The notes beneath the pieces were generated by a model. That model saw nothing but the letters and a program-made list of their open reading frames with translations. It did no database searches and had not been told where the DNA came from. The position numbers and the translations under genes were made by a program. From NCBI GenBank assembly GCA_041476545.1, contig JBGOTP010000037.1, forward strand, positions 1 to 22,085: a DNA stretch of 22,085 nucleotides. The letters are read 5' to 3'. Positions within the stretch are counted from its first letter, which is position 1, and the number at the start of each line of letters is the position of its first letter. Of this stretch, positions 1 to 6,967 are shown piece after piece. This DNA is from JBGOTP01 sp041476545. Lineage in GTDB: Bacteria; Acidobacteriota; Vicinamibacteria; Vicinamibacterales; CAVVIG01.

Positions 1-113
1 GCGATGAAGCCGTAGCCCGTGTCCAAGCCCTGGCCCTGCGAGTCATCGCTGAGCGCCTCGAGCATCGGGAAACTCCCGCTGAGTTTCTGAACGTCGCCTT
101 CCAGGCCGCTTGA
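1..113 (+). CDS. HicB-like antitoxin, C-terminal fragment (runs off left edge)
   Basis: An open frame enters from the left edge (first full codon at base 3) and stops with TGA at 111-113. It encodes about 36 residues with an ALALRVIAERLEH stretch followed by FLNVAFQAA. From memory this matches the C-terminus of short HicB-like (UPF0150-type) antitoxins, in which a helix of the form ALALRVLADRLEHGE closes a small beta-rich domain. The next 63 bases carry pieces of a HicA toxin, and HicB and HicA normally neighbour each other, which supports the call. In an intact system HicB would neutralise the HicA mRNA interferase and repress the operon. With the toxin broken, this gene is probably an orphan. 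Most of the protein lies outside the window, so its integrity cannot be judged. Confidence 0.6.
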   Translation, partial: DEAVARVQALALRVIAERLEHRETPAEFLNVAFQAA

Positions 114-176
114 GCAACTGGCCATCCGCCAAGGCTCGTCGCCAAGCGAACAGGACTGAAGCCCGAGGATCTCTAG
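110..176 (+). pseudogene. hicA: hicA toxin remnant with internal deletion
   Basis: A TTG at 110-112 overlaps the antitoxin stop and opens LSNWPSAKARR, the typical beginning of a HicA toxin (family form MS.WPS.KARRVL). Immediately afterwards, in another frame, bases 141-176 encode AKRTGLKPEDL and a TAG stop, which is the typical HicA C-terminus. The roughly 45 residues between, which hold the double-stranded-RNA-binding-like fold and the catalytic histidine of the family, are missing, and the frames do not match at the junction near 138-143. What remains cannot make a toxin. The two ends are read directly; the family match is from memory of HicA sequences, not a search. Confidence 0.6.
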
Positions 177-291
177 AGATCGAACCTCCCACCGGCCGGT
201 TCTCCAGCTGTCAACCGTTTCGCGCTGAGCCGCAGCGCTAAGGATTCTTTCCTCGCGCGCTGTCGGCTCCAGCGCGAGTTTTAGACCGCAT
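177..291. other. spacer without recognised gene
   Basis: These 115 bases lie between the hicA remnant and the 3' end of the next gene on the minus strand. I see no open frame with a credible start, no clear stem with a T-run and no tandem repeat. It may hold the terminator of the minus-strand gene, but no convincing one is visible. Confidence 0.4.
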
Positions 292-837
292 TCAATCGGC
301 ACCAGGCAATTCCAGCCAACGACCGCCGGACCAGTACCAGACCGACGACCCTTTTTCAACAAAGAGATCGTTGATCCCTTCGTGTGTCACGCGAGGCAAC
401 CGTGCGTCACCACGCCCGTGCGCTCGGATGTATTCGGCGGTAGCCGCAACGATCTCCCGGGAGTACCCAACTACACCAGGGCCAACGACTTGAAGGAATG
501 TGAGATCGGAATGACTTGCTAGTTCCTCCACCGACACGACCGACCCGCCCCGGAAGACCAAGATCGAGGAAGCCCGCTTGATGGAACACAACACGGCCCA
601 ATCCGTCTGCGCGACGGAAGTGAACCGGCCGCTGATGACATTACCCGGGCGCCTCGCCGTGTGCGCTTGCGGGATTGTACATTTGCGCTTTTCCAGGTCC
701 TGACGGATCGCCGTGGGCAGGCTCGGGAACGCCGACGGAGGTAGCCGCTTCGTTTCGAAATCGGCTTTTTCCCAGTCTTGTGCGGAAGCACTTAGGCAGA
801 GGCCGAGCGAAGCAACGAGGAGCAGCTTCATGCGCAT
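292..837 (-). CDS. Secreted protein of unknown function
   Basis: The product is about 181 residues and begins with a clear Sec signal peptide: MRMKLLL, then a hydrophobic stretch ending in SASAQD, with cleavage expected after ASA. The mature part has a TDWAVLCS segment, a VGYSREI segment and a C-terminal HEGINDLFVEKGSSVWYW segment. This pattern recalls short exported proteins of unknown function seen in Acidobacteriota (DWAVLCS and DGI.D.F..K.S.V.Y blocks), but no function is known to me. Two cysteines (the KRKCTIP and VLCS segments) could form a disulfide after export. I prefer the ATG at 837; GTG at 846 and ATG at 831 are alternatives, and none has a clear ribosome binding site. It is separated from the broken gene upstream by about 90 bases. 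Confidence 0.75.
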   Translation of the reverse strand: MRMKLLLVASLGLCLSASAQDWEKADFETKRLPPSAFPSLPTAIRQDLEKRKCTIPQAHTARRPGNVISGRFTSVAQTDWAVLCSIKRASSILVFRGGSVVSVEELASHSDLTFLQVVGPGVVGYSREIVAATAEYIRAHGRGDARLPRVTHEGINDLFVEKGSSVWYWSGGRWLELPGAD

Positions 838-928
838 GTTCAACACTACTGCGGTCTAACACGTATTCGACGAAACTAGATGAACCGATATTGCGATGAC
901 GGCCGCAGTGTAGCGGGGCGAACGCGAT

Positions 929-1350
929 CTACCGGCTCATTGTGAATGCGCCATTGGTGAACGGCCCCTCACAGGAATCGGCGCCGGAATAGGTGGCGGC
1001 GATTCTGTTGCGCGTGATGTCGGCCGCGGTTGCATTGATGGTCACGCTGCAGATCGGGGTCGGGACGTCGCCACCGGCGGGAAAGAGCATGGTATTTTGA
1101 TCTTATGACACGACGCGCACGTACCGTCCGTGACATCGACAGCCCCGGTGGTCGCCGTTCCAAACACCGTATTCCCTGATTGCGCGAGGGCCCACGTCAG
1201 GACGTCGCGACCTTGCGAGTCCGCTCCCGTTCCAACCCATGTGCCGCTGAGGCTGAGCGGAGCCGGATTCGGCGCGACGGGCGACTCGACGCAGCCGCAC
1301 GCCACCCCCGCGGCGAGAGATCCCAGGACGAGTGCGCGGACTGGATTCAT
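929..1350 (-). pseudogene. Small lipoprotein-like gene with frameshift
   Basis: The ATG at 1350 starts MNPVRALVLGSLAAGVACGC, a signal sequence with cysteines placed as in a lipoprotein, followed by LSLSGTWVGTGADSQGRD and alternating hydrophobic residues typical of small beta-rich secreted proteins. This frame runs into unlikely Pro/Arg sequence and stops at 1042. From about base 1098 leftwards another frame gives NTMLFPAGGDVPTPICSVTI, then ATYSGADSCEGPFTNGAFTM and a TAG at 929-931, which completes the same kind of domain. Restoring one base in the T-run at 1095-1098 (A-run on the coding strand) joins the halves into a protein of about 140 residues. It is either a recent pseudogene or a sequencing error; the joined reading is inference. 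Confidence 0.65.
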
Positions 1351-1355
1351 CTTCT

Positions 1356-1391
1356 CGATTACCCAATTCCCCGATTACCCATTCCCCGATT
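1356..1391. repeat. Imperfect tandem repeat, 15-16 bp unit
   Basis: The unit CGATTACCCAATTCCC at 1356-1371 is followed by CGATTACCCATTCCC at 1372-1386 and a partial CGATT at 1387-1391. It lies exactly between the stop of the DUF1343 gene and the start of the lipoprotein-like gene. The complementary core GGTAATCGGGG also occurs at 21011-21021, at the other end of the window. Confidence 0.7.
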
Positions 1392-2554
1392 CAGTAGAGG
1401 AGAAACCCCTCGCGCACGCGGTTGAATTCCGCCACGGCCGTGCCCCACGAGTGCGCGATCGCCGCGGCCGGCACCCCGGCCTCGATCTGCTCCCGCAGTT
1501 CGGATGATCCCGCGAGGATGTCGAAGGGCAGCTTCGTGTGCTCGTACTCGTACGGCGGATCGCGCCAGCGGAAGTGATCTGCGTCCGCCGCGCGAAAGGC
1601 GGCGACGAGGGCGACACCGGTCTCGGCGGGCCGGAACGCCACTCGGTCGGTCACGTGAATCTGACAACCACCGCACGTCTCCTTCGCGTGTTTGTGGAAT
1701 GTCGGCTCGAAGACTGCGGGTCTGAAGTACACGCCGGGAAGATCGAGCCGGTTCAGGTCTTCCGCGAATCGCTCGGCCACGATCCCCGGTGCACCGACGA
1801 TCTCGAATGGCCGCGTGGTGCCGCGTCCCTCCGATACGCTGGTGCCTTCGAAGAGGACGGTGCCCGGATACACGATGGCCGAGTCGAGCGTCGGGATGTT
1901 CGGCGATGGCATCACCCACGGCGTCTGCGCTTCGTCGTGATACATCTCCCGCCGCCACCCTCGCATCGCCACCACCTCGAGATCGGCGCCGATGGCGAAG
2001 TGTTCGTTGAAGAGCCTGGCCATCTCGCCGATCGTCATGCCGTGTCGCATCGGAATTGGATAGAGGCCGACAAACGACTCGAATCCGCGGACGAGCATCG
2101 GGCCTTCGACGTCCACGCCGCCGATTGGGTTCGGCCGGTCGCAGACGATGACCTTCAGGCCATGCGTGCGCGCGGCGACCAGACAGTTCGCCATCGTGTA
2201 GATGTAGGTGTAGATGCGGGTCCCCACATCCTGCAGATCGATAACGAGCTCGTCCAGGCCGCTCAGCATCTCGGCCGTCGGTTCGCGCGTGTCGCTGTAC
2301 AGCGAGTACACGGGGACGCGGCGGAGATCGTCGCTGCCGTGCCCGGTTTCGATCATGTTCTCCTGCACGTCCGAGCGGAACCCGTGTTGCGGGCCGAAGA
2401 GGGCCGCGAGCCGCGCCCGCGGGTGCGACCCAAGGCGATCGGCAATATGACCGAACGCGTGGTCCACGGAGGCGGGGTTGCAGACTACCCCGACGCGCTT
2501 GCCGTCGAGATCGTTCGAGGCCAGCAGGACTTCGGAGCCGAGCGTGACGCGCAT
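1391..2554 (-). CDS. namZ: DUF1343 / NamZ-type exo-beta-N-acetylmuramidase
   Basis: The 387-residue product has the conserved DUF1343 (YbbC/NamZ) blocks in order: RVGVVCNPASVD, LFGPQHGFR, PVYSLYS, DLQDVGTRIYTYIYTM (about residues 106-121), CDRPNPIGGVDVEGP, PSPNIPTLDSAIVYPGT and FEGTSVSEGRGTTRPFE. The family removes terminal N-acetylmuramic acid from the non-reducing ends of peptidoglycan fragments, for recycling or turnover. This copy has no obvious signal peptide, as MRVTLGSEVLLAS is not a Sec leader. It would therefore act in the cytoplasm unless the true start lies elsewhere, whereas several relatives are exported. The ATG at 2554 lies 33 bases after the mprF-like stop, so it is probably the last gene of the virJ-mprF operon. 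Family assignment is very secure; activity is by homology. Confidence 0.9.
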   Translation of the reverse strand: MRVTLGSEVLLASNDLDGKRVGVVCNPASVDHAFGHIADRLGSHPRARLAALFGPQHGFRSDVQENMIETGHGSDDLRRVPVYSLYSDTREPTAEMLSGLDELVIDLQDVGTRIYTYIYTMANCLVAARTHGLKVIVCDRPNPIGGVDVEGPMLVRGFESFVGLYPIPMRHGMTIGEMARLFNEHFAIGADLEVVAMRGWRREMYHDEAQTPWVMPSPNIPTLDSAIVYPGTVLFEGTSVSEGRGTTRPFEIVGAPGIVAERFAEDLNRLDLPGVYFRPAVFEPTFHKHAKETCGGCQIHVTDRVAFRPAETGVALVAAFRAADADHFRWRDPPYEYEHTKLPFDILAGSSELREQIEAGVPAAAIAHSWGTAVAEFNRVREGFLLY

Positions 2555-2587
2555 GGGCCTGCGATTATTTCACACGAACGCGTCGGC

Positions 2588-5101
2588 TCATTTCCGAAAG
2601 ATCTTCCGATACCCGCCCGCCACGAGTGCGGAGACGTCTGCCATGATGCGCGGCAGGCGCAGGCCACCCGGGTACGCCAGATAGTGCGGCTCCCAGATCG
2701 GATTGAACCTGTCCTTGTACGCGCGCAGTCCCTGGAAGCCGTAGACGGATTCGCCGTGCTCGTACATGAACGAGCCGAGCCGGTTCCAGAGCGAGGCCAG
2801 AGGCGAGTCCTCAAAGCCGGACAAGGGCGCCATGCCCAACCCGAACCGGGCATACCCCTGCTCCTTGCCCCACGTCATCATGTGGACGAAGAGCGCTTCC
2901 ATGGCGCTATTGGGCGCGTCGCGGTGATACCGCATCAGATCGATCGACAGGTCTCCGTGTTGCGCGCCGGCCCAGATGTTCGCGAAGGCCACGATGTGGC
3001 CGCCGCGCTCGATCACGGCGACGGGAAACCGTGAGACGTAGGCCTCATCGAAGAACCCGAGCGAGAACCCTTTTTCCGCGCTCGCCTTGGCTGTGAGCCA
3101 GTCGTCGGACACCGCGCGGAGCTGGTTCATGATCGCGGGGACGCCTGCCGGATCGACGATGCGAAATGTGCCGCCGTCCTTTTCCAGGCGGCGAACCACC
3201 TGGCGGTATTTGGATGCGTGACTACCCTCCAGTGTGAACGTCGTCAGGTTCACCTTCGCTTCCTCGCCCAGTTTGACGAACGTCATGCCGAAGTCGGCAT
3301 ACCGATGCAGATGGACCTGGCCAATCTCGTAGAAGACCGGCACGCCACCGAAGTCGTCGCACCGCTCGAGGAAGACGCGGATGAGATCATTGAGCCGATC
3401 GTCTGGTCCAACCGGATCGCCCAGCGCGACCCACGTGCGCCCCTGCACGCCGTACATGACAAACGCGGTGCGATCGTCGTTGAACAGCAGCGCCTTGTCC
3501 CGGAGATAGACCAAGTACGGGAATGTCGCCGTTTGCGCGGCGATGATCCGGCCCGCATCCTCCATGTCGGCATCGTCTGGGGACGGTGCCTCGTGAGGGG
3601 CGTACCCGATCAAGCGGGCGAGTCCAAACAGCAGGAGGACCATCGCCGCGCCGACCGAGGCTCGGAGAAATCGTGACGCTTCACCCTGGACCTCGAATTG
3701 CCACCAGAGCTCGTGCGAGTAGGCCACGTGCTTGAAGGCGAACAGCCCCAGCCACACGGACGCGCCCAGCGCGCCGGCCAGCGCGGCAATCCATGCCGCG
3801 GAGAAGCGTGTGTCGAAAAAGGCGGCGCGGCGATCGAACGCCGGCCGCGCACGCCGCAACACCACGAAGACCAGCAGCAGGAGCGCCGCTTCTTCGTACC
3901 CGAGCCCCTTCAGCAACGTTGCCGCCATGCCCGTGACGATGGTGATGGAGGTCAGGTAGTACGCCGCATCGAGGCGACGCGCCAGTCCTTGCGACAGAAT
4001 CAGCAGCGCCGCGCCGGCCACGCTGCTGAGGAAGTGTGAGGCCTCGATCACACTGGACGGCAGCGCTCGACTGAGCAGTTCGAGCCGTCCTGTGGCCGCA
4101 GGCGTGGCGCCCGAGAAGAGCAACACCAGCCCGGCGAGAAACGTGAAGATAGCCAGCACGCGCGGCGCGAGCTGCTCCGTCAGTTGACCGAGTACGGCGC
4201 TGACGCGAGCGGCCTGGGCGCGGCGCTGTCGCACTTCATCGGTGACCAGTCCAATGAGCGCGACGGCCAGCGGCAGCAGGTAATACACGGCGCGGTACAC
4301 GACGAGAGCCGGAAGCAACTCCCCTGACGGCAGGTACGGCTTGAGGAGCAGGACCATCAGTCCTTCGAACACGCCGACGCCGCCGGGGACATGACTGGCC
4401 ATCCCCAGCAGAATTGCGATGATGAACGCGCCGAGGAACTGGAGAAAGGACAGGGCACTTGGCGGCAACAGCACGTACAGGACGGCGCCGGCCAGCGACC
4501 ATTCGACGACCGACATCAGCGCCTGCCCCACGGCGATTGTCGGCGCCGGCAGTCGCAGCTCGAAGCGCCGGACGCGCAGCGGTCGCGTACGCAGCACGGT
4601 CGAGAGCAGATAGGCCGGCGGCGTCAGCATCAGAACCCACGCGGCCGGGATCAGCAGTCCCTGGAGCCATTGGCCGGGCAGTTCACGCGTCGCAGCCACG
4701 GGACTGACCACGAGGCTCAGGCCCCCCAATCCCAACAGACCCAGCCAGAATGTCACCGAGTACGAAAAAACAATCCGCGAGAGTTCTTCGGCCGTGACAC
4801 CCCATCGCGTATAGAAGCGATACCGCACCGAGGCGCCGGATAACATGGCGAAGCCGACGTTGTTGGAAATCGCGTACGCCAGGAACGAAGCGAGCGCGAT
4901 GTGCGCGCGCGGAAGAGTCTTGCCGATGTAGGCGAACGCCAGCAGGTCGTAACCGGTCAGCGCCGCGTAGTTGAGGGCCGTGAGCGCCAGGGCGAAGCCC
5001 AGCTGCCTGGGCGGCGTGCGGAGTACGTCAGCCTTGAGATCGTGCCAGCTGACTGTGCGCAACTCGACGCGCAGCACCTCGAGGGCGACGAGGAACAGCA
5101 C
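2588..5101 (-). CDS. mprF: MprF/LpiA-like aminoacyl-phosphatidylglycerol synthase and flippase
   Basis: The 837-residue product has the two-part MprF layout. About residues 1-500 are a run of hydrophobic helices including the flippase-type segment YAISNNVGFAMLSGASVRYR. The C-terminal part, from about 520, is the soluble synthase: YLVYLRDKALLFNDD, GDPVGPDDRLNDL, the KYRQVVRRLEKDG segment and a GNAT-like end with MRYHRDAPNSAMEALFVHMM. The family moves lysine or alanine from aminoacyl-tRNA to phosphatidylglycerol and flips the product, making the surface less anionic; the amino acid used here cannot be told. The GTG at 5101 falls inside the first helix. The frame is open with similar hydrophobic sequence back to the TGA at 5162-5164, but only CTG codons (5134, 5146) are available, so the true start may be unusual. 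It sits between a VirJ-like hydrolase and NamZ, the VirJ pairing being known from rhizobial acvB-lpiA operons. Confidence 0.9.
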   Translation of the reverse strand: MLFLVALEVLRVELRTVSWHDLKADVLRTPPRQLGFALALTALNYAALTGYDLLAFAYIGKTLPRAHIALASFLAYAISNNVGFAMLSGASVRYRFYTRWGVTAEELSRIVFSYSVTFWLGLLGLGGLSLVVSPVAATRELPGQWLQGLLIPAAWVLMLTPPAYLLSTVLRTRPLRVRRFELRLPAPTIAVGQALMSVVEWSLAGAVLYVLLPPSALSFLQFLGAFIIAILLGMASHVPGGVGVFEGLMVLLLKPYLPSGELLPALVVYRAVYYLLPLAVALIGLVTDEVRQRRAQAARVSAVLGQLTEQLAPRVLAIFTFLAGLVLLFSGATPAATGRLELLSRALPSSVIEASHFLSSVAGAALLILSQGLARRLDAAYYLTSITIVTGMAATLLKGLGYEEAALLLLVFVVLRRARPAFDRRAAFFDTRFSAAWIAALAGALGASVWLGLFAFKHVAYSHELWWQFEVQGEASRFLRASVGAAMVLLLFGLARLIGYAPHEAPSPDDADMEDAGRIIAAQTATFPYLVYLRDKALLFNDDRTAFVMYGVQGRTWVALGDPVGPDDRLNDLIRVFLERCDDFGGVPVFYEIGQVHLHRYADFGMTFVKLGEEAKVNLTTFTLEGSHASKYRQVVRRLEKDGGTFRIVDPAGVPAIMNQLRAVSDDWLTAKASAEKGFSLGFFDEAYVSRFPVAVIERGGHIVAFANIWAGAQHGDLSIDLMRYHRDAPNSAMEALFVHMMTWGKEQGYARFGLGMAPLSGFEDSPLASLWNRLGSFMYEHGESVYGFQGLRAYKDRFNPIWEPHYLAYPGGLRLPRIMADVSALVAGGYRKIFRK

Positions 5102-5170
5102 GAGACCGATGACGACCGGGATCGTCCGGCGCAGTTTTTCAGACAGCGGGAACCCGCGCTTTCAAGCCTG

Positions 5171-5968
5171 TCACCGCTGCGCGTTCTGCTTCACCCACTC
5201 GACCGCTTCGACGAGGCGGCGATCGAATTCCGCCAGGTTGTCGCTGAACCGATGGTCCACCGCGGGAACGACCCAGAGTTTCCTGGGCTCCTGCAGACCG
5301 TCGAACAGCTTCTGTACGTCGGCTACACTGAAAAATTCGTCGTGCGTCGAGTGGATGACTCCGAGTGGAACTGGCGCCACCTTGCCAATCAGGTCCGAGG
5401 TGCGGAATGTCGGCTCGTTCGGCACGCCGTGAGTCACGTAGATGAGAGAATCCCTCCAGCGCCAGCCCAGTTCGCTGAGGTCCGGAAGTCCCAGTCCGAT
5501 GACGCCAGCGATGGCGGCTTTCGTCTGAGGATCGGTTGCCGCGAGCACGGACAACCCGGCTCCTTCCGACACGCCAATCAGGATCGGTTTCCCGTGCGTC
5601 GCCTGTGCCGCGAAGTCGGCCATCACGCGGTAGTCCCCTGGCTCGTCCTCGACGTGCAGGGTGGTCTTCGCCGACGTGAAGCTCTCCAGATACGCCTTCA
5701 CGTCGAGCCCGACGACGAAGAAGCCTTTTGCCGCCAGGACGTCGGCGACATGCGGAGCCAGACGCATCCAGCCACCATCGCTGCTCGAAACGACAATCGG
5801 ATCGCCGCCCCTTGGGCCGAATGTTCGTAGGACCTGATTCCTTCCTCGTATGTTCAGAGTGGTGGCGCCCTGGGCCCGCGCCGTGGACGCAGTCCAGCAG
5901 GCGACGAACGCGACCACGGTGGCCACCACGTACCAAACTCGCGAGCGGCGCCGATACCGACGATCCAT
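5171..5968 (-). CDS. VirJ/AcvB-like periplasmic hydrolase of aminoacyl-phosphatidylglycerol
   Basis: The 265-residue product starts with basic residues and a hydrophobic stretch ending STARAQ, a Sec signal. The mature part is one alpha/beta-hydrolase VirJ domain: SSSDGGWM near residue 61 (family form SGDGGW), VGLDVKAYL, the nucleophile elbow IGVSEGAG with Ser134, HSTHDEFF with Asp210, and AVDHRFSD with His239, which gives a complete catalytic triad. In Agrobacterium and Rhizobium AcvB/AtvA hydrolyses lysyl-phosphatidylglycerol and shares an operon with the synthase LpiA. Here the same partner, an MprF-like gene, follows directly, so the same substrate is very likely. I chose the ATG at 5968 because TTAGGA lies 8 bases upstream; ATG 5977 and TTG 5986 are in frame. 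AcvB itself has two such domains and VirJ one, so this copy has the VirJ layout. Confidence 0.85.
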   Translation of the reverse strand: MDRRYRRRSRVWYVVATVVAFVACWTASTARAQGATTLNIRGRNQVLRTFGPRGGDPIVVSSSDGGWMRLAPHVADVLAAKGFFVVGLDVKAYLESFTSAKTTLHVEDEPGDYRVMADFAAQATHGKPILIGVSEGAGLSVLAATDPQTKAAIAGVIGLGLPDLSELGWRWRDSLIYVTHGVPNEPTFRTSDLIGKVAPVPLGVIHSTHDEFFSVADVQKLFDGLQEPRKLWVVPAVDHRFSDNLAEFDRRLVEAVEWVKQNAQR

Positions 5969-5983
5969 CCTGACCATCCTAAC
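5966..5983. repeat. Two tandem 9-mers at the start of the virJ-like gene
   Basis: CATCCTGAC followed by CATCCTAAC spans 5966-5983, the second unit differing by one base. On the coding (minus) strand this reads GTTAGGATG GTCAGGATG, so each unit carries a Shine-Dalgarno-like AGG and an in-frame ATG. This creates the start-codon ambiguity of the virJ-like gene. Confidence 0.6.
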
Positions 5984-6033
5984 CAATTTCCGCGTGTTCC
6001 ACGTTCACATTGGCACACGCTCCGGTCCGTGAC

Positions 6034-6062
6034 TTGCTTGTGCCTCCCTGCATTGGTATGCT
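6034..6062 (+). promoter_or_regulatory. Candidate sigma-70 type promoter for the RRM operon
   Basis: TTGCTT at 6034-6039 and TATGCT at 6057-6062 are separated by exactly 17 bases and point toward the RRM gene. They match the consensus only in part (TTG of the -35; TAT and the final T of the -10). If used, transcription would begin near 6069 and give a leader of roughly 240 bases. This is a pattern match only. Confidence 0.35.
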
Positions 6063-6306
6063 ACGCGCTTCTGGTGGTGAGCCCCGCCTGCTTTGCCCGC
6101 GCCGAGAGCCGATCGAGCCTCAGTCCCGACTCGTTCTCTCCTCACGCTCCTGCTTAGCCGACGGGTTGCCATGTCCGGGGAATCGCCTTCGGCCCGAACT
6201 TCAGTGGAACGGGTTGATGCGGGCCCGACCTCCGGTCGGGCGTGACCACGGAAAGCACGGAAACAGCGGCCGCCGGCGAGTGACGGTACGCGAGCGAGGA
6301 GACGGT
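6063..6306 (+). promoter_or_regulatory. Probable 5' leader of the RRM gene with stem-loop
   Basis: With the promoter candidate at 6034-6062 and the RRM start at 6307, the stretch between would be an untranslated leader. It contains a perfect 7-bp stem, CCCGACC at 6224-6230 and GGTCGGG at 6234-6240, with a 3-base loop and no T-run after it. Just downstream lie two similar 9-mers, CACGGAAAG and CACGGAAAC. The frame is open upstream of 6307, but its residues look like non-coding translation, so I see no gene in 5987-6306. Long leaders are known on cold-regulated RRM genes in cyanobacteria; a similar role here is inference. Confidence 0.4.
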
Positions 6307-6651
6307 ATGGGTCGAAGGCTTTACGTGGGGAATTTGCCGTACACGACGGGGGAAACGGAACTGCAGGAGCTCTTCAGCAAGGCGGGCAACGTCGAGTCGG
6401 TCCGCGTGATGCGCGACGCCGCCACCGGACGCGCACGGGGTTTCGCGTTCGTCGAGATGTCGACCGACGAGGAAGCGCAGAAGGCGGCGAGCGAGTTCAA
6501 TCAGTTCCAGATGGGCGGCCGGAGTCTCACGGTGAACGAGGCGCGACCCAAGCCCGAGGGCGGCTTTGGCGGCGGTGGTGGGTTCGGCGGCGGCGGCGGC
6601 AATAATCGCGGCGGAGGCGGGGGCGGCGGACGCCGCGAGCCACGTTGGTAG
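6307..6651 (+). CDS. Glycine-rich RRM RNA-binding protein
   Basis: The 114-residue product is a single RNA-recognition motif with a glycine tail. RNP2 is LYVGNL at residues 5-10 and RNP1 is RGFAFVEM in the middle of the domain, with the usual aromatic positions kept. From about residue 83 the tail is almost all Gly with Phe, Asn and Arg and ends RREPRW, like bacterial and cyanobacterial Rbp proteins. Such proteins bind single-stranded RNA and are often induced by cold; the RNA targets here are unknown. The start at 6307 is supported by GAGGAGA a few bases upstream and by exact agreement with the RRM N-terminus (MGRRLYVGNLPY). The next gene begins four bases after its stop, so the two are probably co-translated. 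Confidence 0.93.
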   Translation: MGRRLYVGNLPYTTGETELQELFSKAGNVESVRVMRDAATGRARGFAFVEMSTDEEAQKAASEFNQFQMGGRSLTVNEARPKPEGGFGGGGGFGGGGGNNRGGGGGGGRREPRW

Positions 6652-6655
6652 CGCG

Positions 6656-6934
6656 ATGAAAGCCTGGACCAAAGGCGACCGTGTTTCCCAGCCCACCTAC
6701 GGGTCAGGCACGCTCGTTGAAGTCAACGAGCACCACACCGTGATTGACTTCGACGAGCACGGCCGGCGCGTGTTTGCGACCCGTCTGGTGGTTTTGCAGA
6801 CGACAAACGAGCCGGCTCCGGCAAAGGCCGCGAGGAAGCGGGCCGCGAAGGCCAAGCCGAAGGATGCCGCGCCGAAGGAACCCAAGGACGCAAAGGAAGC
6901 GAAGACCAAAACCGCGAAGGCCGCAAAGGCATAA
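6656..6934 (+). CDS. Small Tudor/KOW-like protein with lysine-alanine tail
   Basis: The 92-residue product has two parts. Residues 1-50 (WTKGDRVSQPTYGSGTLVEV, then HTVIDFDEHGRRVF) resemble the small beta-barrel at the C-terminus of UvrD/PcrA helicases, with a GD.V....YG.G.V.......I.F...G motif; in PcrA this barrel contacts RNA polymerase. Residues 55-92 are almost only Lys, Ala, Pro, Glu and Thr with KAAK and KDAK repeats, like bacterial histone-H1-like tails, and would bind nucleic acid without sequence preference. It begins 4 bases after the RRM stop, consistent with translational coupling, and has no separate ribosome binding site. A role beside the RNA-binding protein in nucleic-acid handling is inference. 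No named function is known to me. Confidence 0.8.
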   Translation: MKAWTKGDRVSQPTYGSGTLVEVNEHHTVIDFDEHGRRVFATRLVVLQTTNEPAPAKAARKRAAKAKPKDAAPKEPKDAKEAKTKTAKAAKA

Positions 6935-6967
6935 TCCTGGGCCGCTTCGCCACGAGAGGGACAAGCC

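Noticed and set aside
1538..3034. Long plus-strand open frame of 498 codons opposite the namZ and mprF genes
   Set aside because: It lies antisense to two clear family members, is rich in Arg, Asp and His as expected for the opposite strand of GC-rich genes, and shows no domain.
6010..6306. N-terminal extension of the RRM protein by about 99 residues
   Set aside because: The extra residues look like translated non-coding sequence, and a good ribosome binding site and the RRM start lie at 6307.
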